A stretch of DNA of 9,915 nucleotides from Elusimicrobiota bacterium (GTDB taxonomy: Bacteria > Elusimicrobiota > Elusimicrobia > O2-12-FULL-59-9): positions 1-9,915 of the forward strand of contig JACQRQ010000056.1 in the NCBI GenBank assembly GCA_016206405.1. The letters are read 5' to 3'. A program made the position numbers and the translations under genes. Shown here one piece after another: positions 5,491 to 9,915 of this stretch; the stretch's first letter is position 1; every line of letters begins with the position of its first letter. Under the pieces are notes generated by a model. The model was not told the DNA's origin and did no database searches. It was given only the letters and a program-made list of their open reading frames with translations.

Positions 5491-7713
5491 CTACTTAATT
5501 TTTCGCCTCAAGGCAGCGAGCCAGCGCTCGGCGTCCTTTAAATCCTCAGCCGAAGAGGCCAAGGCTTTGTAGCGCGTGAAAGCGTCGATAGCCTCGGCGG
5601 GCCGCTCCGCCGAGGCGTAGCCCAAACCGAGATTAAACCACGCCGGCGCGTAGCCGGGGGCGGCGCGGACCGTCTCTTTCCAGAGCTCCAGCGCTTGCGG
5701 CAGCCGGCCGGTCCTGAAATAAAGCAGTCCCAAGTCGTTGCTCGCTTCGGGAAGCCGCCCCATCCGTATGGCGGCTTGATAATGCCGCTCCGCCTCTTCA
5801 AGCCTCTGGTCCGCCCACAGAGCCCGGCCGGCGTTATAGTGGTGAACCGGCTTGGCGTCGATGCGCAAAGCCGTCCGGTAGCAGGCGGCGGCGGCGCCGT
5901 AGCGCTGCCTGGCGAAAAAAACATTTCCCACATTGCTCCAACCCTCGGACATCTCCGGCTTCATCACTAGGCCCCGGCGAAGCAGGTTCTCCGCGGCGTC
6001 CAGTTTTCCATCCTTCAATGCCTCCACTCCCAGGTTGTTGAGGTCCCAGGCGCCGTAGGAATAGGCCTGCCGGGTGAAGAACTCATGCGAAGGCGGGGGG
6101 CGAAACGAAGCCAGCTCCAGCTTCATGATGGAATTTTGAAGCCGGGGCGCCCTCTCCGCTTTTCCGCCTTCGCGCGCCCCCGGCGGCAGTATCCGGTAAA
6201 CGAAACCGGACGGATAGGCGAGGTAGGGCGGCGGCGCTTTTTGCGGCAAATCGGCGTACATCGCCCGGCCTAGGCCCAAATTGTAGCCGAACAAACCCTC
6301 CAACAGCTCTCCGCTGGAGGCGAACTCGCGGGGAGGCAGAATTTCGGGCGCTCTTTTTTTTAATTGCCGGTAGCCCCAAAAGGTCCGGTAGTACAGGATG
6401 GGAATGATATCGCGCCGCTTGCCGTAGCAAACGTTGAGGTAGTTCAAAACGAAGGCCGTCGTGTCGTCCGGGTCGAAAAGCAAAGAACCCGGTTCCATGG
6501 AGGCCAGCAAATTGCGCCCATAGTCGTAGGTCGAATAATTGAAGCGGTGGTTTTTGTCGGGCCACCAGCGCAAGATCTGATAGCTTGCGGCGCCCGCAAC
6601 CAGCAGCCCCATGGCCAAGGCGGCCGGAGGGCGGCCCAAAATCCGGGCCAAGCGCGAGCTCAAGTCGCCGAGGGCCGCGCCGATGAGGGCGGCCCAGAGC
6701 AGCGCCGGAAGCACCAGGTGGGGCTCCAAAATCGGCAGGCTTTGGGGATCGCCCGGCGGCAGGTTGGCCCAAAGGATGAAGAAGGGGCCCGACAAGGCCA
6801 GCCCCGCCAAAACGCCCTGGCCCCAGGGTTTTTTGTAAACCGCCGCGGCGCCCCATAAAGTCAAGAGGGCGCCCGCCCAGTTTGCCTGGGACAGGAACGC
6901 CTTCAGCGCGAACAGGGCGTTTGGACCGGCCTGAAAAAAACCCGCGATGCCGGCGGGCCTTTCCGGATGCAGCCGGACTCCGCCCATATCCGCCCTGGTC
7001 AAAACCCGCAGAAAATTCCTCAAGTTGGTCGGCTCCCCCCAATTGAGCAGAGGGTCCTGGGAAGCCCGGAGCGGAAGAAATGCGTAAATCGCCAGTCCCA
7101 GAAAAAAGAAGGCCGCGCCGCGGGCGTAAGCGCTTTTGTCCCTGAGGCCGCTCCTCCAGAAAACCCAGGCGCTGGCGGGGATCAAAAAAAGCAATGTCTG
7201 ATGGTTGCCCAGCCCCAGGCCGAGCAGGAACGCGCACAGGCATAAAGCCGTGGGCGCGGGGGACGCAATCCACAGATTGATGACGGCCGCCGCCGCCAAG
7301 GCGTTGAGCGCGTACATCTCCGACACCTGGGCCAGCGCCCAATAGGCGGGGGTCAGGGCCAGCAGAAGCGCCGCGCTCAACACGGCGAAGAGTCCGTGGC
7401 CGGTTCTTTTGAGGAACAGGGCCAGCAGGCCGGCGGCGGCGGCGGCGCAGGCGGCGCTCCAAAGATTGAGGCGATAGGCGACGTTGCCCAGACTCAGAAA
7501 TCCGCTGACGGCGCGCCCCGTCAACACATATAAAGGATAGCCCGGCGGGTGGGCTATTCCCAGGCTGAAAGCGCTGGAGGCCATGTCGCCGCTGTCGCGG
7601 TACGGCGCCAGGGTTGGAAAAAGCGTGTAAAGATAAAAGGCGAACAGGGCCAGAGGCAGGGCGTAAAGCGCGGCGCTTTCCCCTATGGAGGATTTGGTTT
7701 CGCTGGGGTTCAT
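5491..7713 (-). CDS. DUF2723 multi-pass membrane protein with C-terminal TPR repeats (TMEM260-like, probable GT-C glycosyltransferase)
   Basis: This is a 740-aa integral membrane protein. The first helix (about residues 14-33) is followed by the conserved loop YRDSGDMASSAFSLGIAHPPGYPLY (38-62, acidic D40 and D43), which is the hallmark of DUF2723. Many hydrophobic helices then run to about residue 390, and a soluble part follows. Five TPR units are visible (about 559-592, 593-626, 627-658, 659-692 and 693-726). The same DUF2723-plus-TPR layout occurs in human TMEM260, a protein O-mannosyltransferase, so a GT-C glycosyltransferase using a lipid-linked sugar is the likely role. The substrate is unknown. 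The start codon overlaps the priA stop (ATGA), and tyrS follows closely. The operon neighbours are housekeeping genes and do not reveal its target. Confidence 0.85.
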   Translation of the reverse strand: MNPSETKSSIGESAALYALPLALFAFYLYTLFPTLAPYRDSGDMASSAFSLGIAHPPGYPLYVLTGRAVSGFLSLGNVAYRLNLWSAACAAAAAGLLALFLKRTGHGLFAVLSAALLLALTPAYWALAQVSEMYALNALAAAAVINLWIASPAPTALCLCAFLLGLGLGNHQTLLFLIPASAWVFWRSGLRDKSAYARGAAFFFLGLAIYAFLPLRASQDPLLNWGEPTNLRNFLRVLTRADMGGVRLHPERPAGIAGFFQAGPNALFALKAFLSQANWAGALLTLWGAAAVYKKPWGQGVLAGLALSGPFFILWANLPPGDPQSLPILEPHLVLPALLWAALIGAALGDLSSRLARILGRPPAALAMGLLVAGAASYQILRWWPDKNHRFNYSTYDYGRNLLASMEPGSLLFDPDDTTAFVLNYLNVCYGKRRDIIPILYYRTFWGYRQLKKRAPEILPPREFASSGELLEGLFGYNLGLGRAMYADLPQKAPPPYLAYPSGFVYRILPPGAREGGKAERAPRLQNSIMKLELASFRPPPSHEFFTRQAYSYGAWDLNNLGVEALKDGKLDAAENLLRRGLVMKPEMSEGWSNVGNVFFARQRYGAAAACYRTALRIDAKPVHHYNAGRALWADQRLEEAERHYQAAIRMGRLPEASNDLGLLYFRTGRLPQALELWKETVRAAPGYAPAWFNLGLGYASAERPAEAIDAFTRYKALASSAEDLKDAERWLAALRRKIK

Positions 7714-9734
7714 TCGACGCTGAACTTGATTTTGACGGCGGAGGGCCGGGGACTCTGCTGCGCCAGCTTAAAAACATCCAAGAGGTCGTCTAAACGCTTG
7801 GATTTAAGCAGGATCGAGAAGGCGGGAGAGGGCCTGCCGTGAACGGCCGCCGGGCCCAAGACCGCTATTTGGCCTTCCATCAGCTCGGCCATGCCCGCGG
7901 GTCGCAGCGCCGCGGGCAGCGCCAGGATTTTTTCCGCGAGCTCATGGGCGTAATTTTCAGCGAGCCCTTTCTTCACGGATGAAACCTCCATGTGGCCGAT
8001 CTGGACGTACGGCGCGTAGCCCAAATCCCGGCGGAATTCGAGCTCCTCTTCGGCGAAGCGCAGATAATCCTTCCGGTGGACGGCGCCGAAGACGGGGTGC
8101 TCGGGATGGAAGGTCTGAATAATCACCTCGCCGGGGCTGCGCCCGCGGCCGGCGCGGCCCAGGGCGTGGAAAAAAAAGTGGAAAGCCTTTTCGGAAGCGC
8201 GGAAATCGCTTTGGTAAAGCCAGGCGTCCGCGTCGAGAATGCCCAACAAAGAAACGTTGGAAAAATGAAGTCCCTTGGCCAATAGACGCGTTCCGACGAG
8301 TATGTCGGCCTCCTGCGACGTGAAGTCCTGGAGTATGCTGCCGCCTCCCCGGGTGTCGCGGACAGTATCGCGATCAAGCCTCAGAATGCGCGACTGAGGA
8401 AACTCCCGTTTCAAGGACGAGACCACTTTGAGCGTGCCCTCGCCCTTATGCTCCATGCCGCCTTCGGCCCGGCAGCCGGGACAAGCGGGGGGAACCGGGG
8501 ACGTCTCGGAGCATTGGCGGCAGCGCATTTGCTCTTGTCCGGAGTAAATCCCGTGAGCCAAAGCCGTTCCGCAGCTCGGACAGCGGGCCAGCCAGCCGCA
8601 CTTGCCGCAGTAAAAACAGCGTCCGATGCCGGTGCGGTTGACCAGCAGGATGACTTGCTCTTTCTTGGCGATGCGCGCCTCGATTTTCTCCAGGAGCCTG
8701 CCGCAAAACAAGCTGCCCGGCTCAAGCCGCCGGTTGACGATCTCCACGTCGGGCAGCTCTTTTACCGGCGACACCCTGGCGGTGAGCGAAACGATCTCAT
8801 GCGCTTTTTCCGTGGCCAAAAAGTAGGTCTCCAAGGACGGCGTCGAGCTGCCCAGGACCAACAGAGCCTCGTGGGCTTTGGCGCGCTCGGCAGCCACCTC
8901 CCGCGCATGATAGCGGGGGGACGCCTGCTCCTGGCGGTAGGATTCATCCTGCTCCTCATCCACGATCACGCAGCGCAGGTTTTTAAAAGGCAAGAAGCAC
9001 GCGGAACGGGTGCCCACCACGGCCATCGGCTCGCCGGAAGCCGCCTCAAGCCAAACCTGGCGCCTGGACTTGGCGGGAACGTGGCTGTGCAGAACGCGCG
9101 CTTCGGAGGGAAGGCGGGATTTGATCTGCTCCATGAAGCTTGACGTCAGAGAGATTTCAGGAAGCATCCACAGGGCCTGTCCGCCCAGCGCGAGGGTTTC
9201 ATGGATGAGAGCCAGATAAACTTCGGTCTTGCCCGAGGCCGGAAGGCCGAAAAGCATCGTCGAATGATTTTTATGCTCCCGGAGCTTGATGCCGAGCCGG
9301 GAAATCGCGCTCAACTGGTCCTGGGTCAAAACATAGGGAGAAGCGAAAGGCTTCACCGCGGGAGCGCCGGGGGCCGGCGCGGCGGATGAGGGGCGCCGGA
9401 CTAATTTTTCAAAGGGACGAGAGCTGATATGAGACGGAAAAACCGTTTGGATGGCGTCGCCCAAAGGGCAAAAATAGCGCCAGGAAAGCCAATGCGCCAA
9501 ATCCAGAAGCTCGTCCGGAAGCAGCGGGGTCGGATCCACGACGGAATCGATTTCCTTAAGGACCCGAGATCCGTGCTCTGCATGAATGCCGACCACGACC
9601 CCCGACATCTGGCGGGAGCCGAAGGGCGCCCTGATCCGGGCGCCCCTCTGGAGAACGGCGCTCATGCGCGCCGGAATCGCGTAGTGGAAAGTCTTGAAAA
9701 TGGGCAGTGCAAAAGCGACTTCTGCGATGGCCAT
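7710..9734 (-). CDS. priA: Primosomal protein N' (replication restart helicase PriA)
   Basis: PriA recognises stalled forks and D-loops and starts reloading of the replicative helicase. This 674-aa protein has the N-terminal 3'-end binding domain (AFALPIFKTFHYAIP to about residue 100), Walker A GLPASGKT (163-170), motif II DEEQ (259-262; usually DEEH), GSSTPSLE (295-302) and GRAGRG (526-531). Eight zinc ligands occur as four CxxC pairs: 376/379, 385/388, 405/408 and 418/421. ATG 9734 was chosen because MAIAEVAFALP is the usual PriA start. The open frame runs on to 9851, but the extra 39 residues are translated repeat and leader sequence. No Shine-Dalgarno sequence is visible. A TATTAT (9765-9770) lies upstream without a good -35. 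The gene overlaps the next by 4 nt. Confidence 0.95.
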   Translation of the reverse strand: MAIAEVAFALPIFKTFHYAIPARMSAVLQRGARIRAPFGSRQMSGVVVGIHAEHGSRVLKEIDSVVDPTPLLPDELLDLAHWLSWRYFCPLGDAIQTVFPSHISSRPFEKLVRRPSSAAPAPGAPAVKPFASPYVLTQDQLSAISRLGIKLREHKNHSTMLFGLPASGKTEVYLALIHETLALGGQALWMLPEISLTSSFMEQIKSRLPSEARVLHSHVPAKSRRQVWLEAASGEPMAVVGTRSACFLPFKNLRCVIVDEEQDESYRQEQASPRYHAREVAAERAKAHEALLVLGSSTPSLETYFLATEKAHEIVSLTARVSPVKELPDVEIVNRRLEPGSLFCGRLLEKIEARIAKKEQVILLVNRTGIGRCFYCGKCGWLARCPSCGTALAHGIYSGQEQMRCRQCSETSPVPPACPGCRAEGGMEHKGEGTLKVVSSLKREFPQSRILRLDRDTVRDTRGGGSILQDFTSQEADILVGTRLLAKGLHFSNVSLLGILDADAWLYQSDFRASEKAFHFFFHALGRAGRGRSPGEVIIQTFHPEHPVFGAVHRKDYLRFAEEELEFRRDLGYAPYVQIGHMEVSSVKKGLAENYAHELAEKILALPAALRPAGMAELMEGQIAVLGPAAVHGRPSPAFSILLKSKRLDDLLDVFKLAQQSPRPSAVKIKFSVE

Positions 9735-9757
9735 AAAATGGAAAAGGGCTGGTGCTG

Positions 9758-9790
9758 CGACCGGATAATATTGCGCGTATTGGCCGGTCG
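9758..9790. repeat. Dyad in the priA leader overlapping the fold-back arm
   Basis: CGACCGG (9758-9764) and CCGGTCG (9784-9790) are perfect complements. Inside them AATA (9767-9770) can pair with TATT (9778-9781). The right half shares bases 9784-9790 with the outer arm of the larger fold-back at 9782-9879, so the two structures cannot form together. It lies 24 nt before the priA ATG. Confidence 0.5.
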
Positions 9791-9879
9791 GTTTTAGCCT
9801 CCGGCTAGGCGCAAGGAGCGCGCATACTTGTTGTATGCAAGCGACGAGCAACGACGCCGGGGGTTAAAAGCGCCCGGCC
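9782..9879. repeat. 98-bp nested fold-back in the priA leader
   Basis: The 24-nt outer arms (9782-9805 and 9856-9879) pair at 20 of 24 positions. They enclose copy C of the dispersed repeat, which has its own inner stem. The fold-back ends 48 bp before the priA ATG. The outer arms do not resemble the terminal repeats of the 267-bp element, so this is either another element type or a related unit with different ends. Confidence 0.65.
9806..9858 (+). repeat. Dispersed stem-loop repeat, copy C
   Basis: The left flank AGGCGCAAGGAG (9807-9818), inner stem GCATAC/GTATGC (9822-9827 and 9833-9838, 5-nt loop) and right flank AAGCGACGAGCAACGACGCC (9839-9858) form one unit. Both flanks match copies A and B, while the stem bases differ from both. 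Confidence 0.75.
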
Positions 9880-9915
9880 CCTTCCATGATAAGTTTCGCT
9901 GCCATGATCAGCGAA

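Noticed and set aside
6083..7777. A 564-codon minus-strand open frame overlapping the DUF2723 gene
   Set aside because: It is an out-of-frame shadow, rich in Arg, Pro and Gly, as expected from high-GC sequence. The frame used at 5491-7713 carries the membrane helices, the DUF2723 motif and the TPRs.
9735..9851. N-terminal extension of PriA (39 extra residues)
   Set aside because: The extension is a translation of the repeat and leader. The conserved PriA N-terminus begins at the Met at 9734.
9864..9915. Possible end of another leftward gene (open frame ending in TAA at 9864-9866)
   Set aside because: Only 16 codons are visible and they match nothing I recognise. A second frame is also open here, so no gene can be supported.

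Overview
The window comes from a GC-rich bacterial chromosome. Every convincing gene reads leftward (minus strand), with very tight spacing. No rRNA, tRNA, CRISPR array or phage gene is visible. The lineage cannot be fixed from this sequence. The combination of a DUF2723-TPR membrane protein, a split B12-dependent acyl-CoA mutase and dispersed fold-back repeats suggests a little-studied Gram-negative-type phylum, with Elusimicrobiota-like or Acidobacteriota/Myxococcota-like groups possible. That is only a guess.

Layout in the direction of transcription (right to left): (a) A leader with a 98-nt nested fold-back repeat (9782-9879) precedes priA (replication restart helicase). priA overlaps a DUF2723-TPR GT-C type membrane protein by 4 nt, and tyrS (tyrosyl-tRNA synthetase) follows within about 10 nt. 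(b) A 95-bp gap contains a strong sigma70-type promoter (TTGAAA-N17-TATACT). It drives two tandem A-type Fe-S carrier genes, then a B12-dependent acyl-CoA mutase large subunit that begins at a TGATG overlap. (c) A 267-bp non-coding, MITE-like element with terminal inverted repeats and 5-bp target duplications separates the mutase from thpR (RNA 2',3'-cyclic phosphodiesterase). thpR overlaps mltG (endolytic murein transglycosylase) by ATGA. (d) A further promoter with an operator-like dyad precedes the first 21 codons of a gene that looks like pntA (NAD(P) transhydrogenase alpha subunit), cut by the window edge.

The genes are mostly housekeeping: replication restart, translation, Fe-S assembly, RNA processing, cell wall and redox metabolism. 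I see no new defence or biosynthetic system. The most interesting material is non-coding. The MITE-like element sits exactly on a former TAGTG stop/start overlap, and the ancestral junction can be reconstructed from the sequence. The element carries two inverted copies of a short repeat, and a third copy lies in the priA leader. The three copies share flanks, but each has a different, internally complementary stem, which suggests structure maintained at the DNA or RNA level. The mutase also has substrate-pocket residues of the isobutyryl-CoA type rather than the methylmalonyl-CoA type, plus an unusual substitution in a conserved motif.
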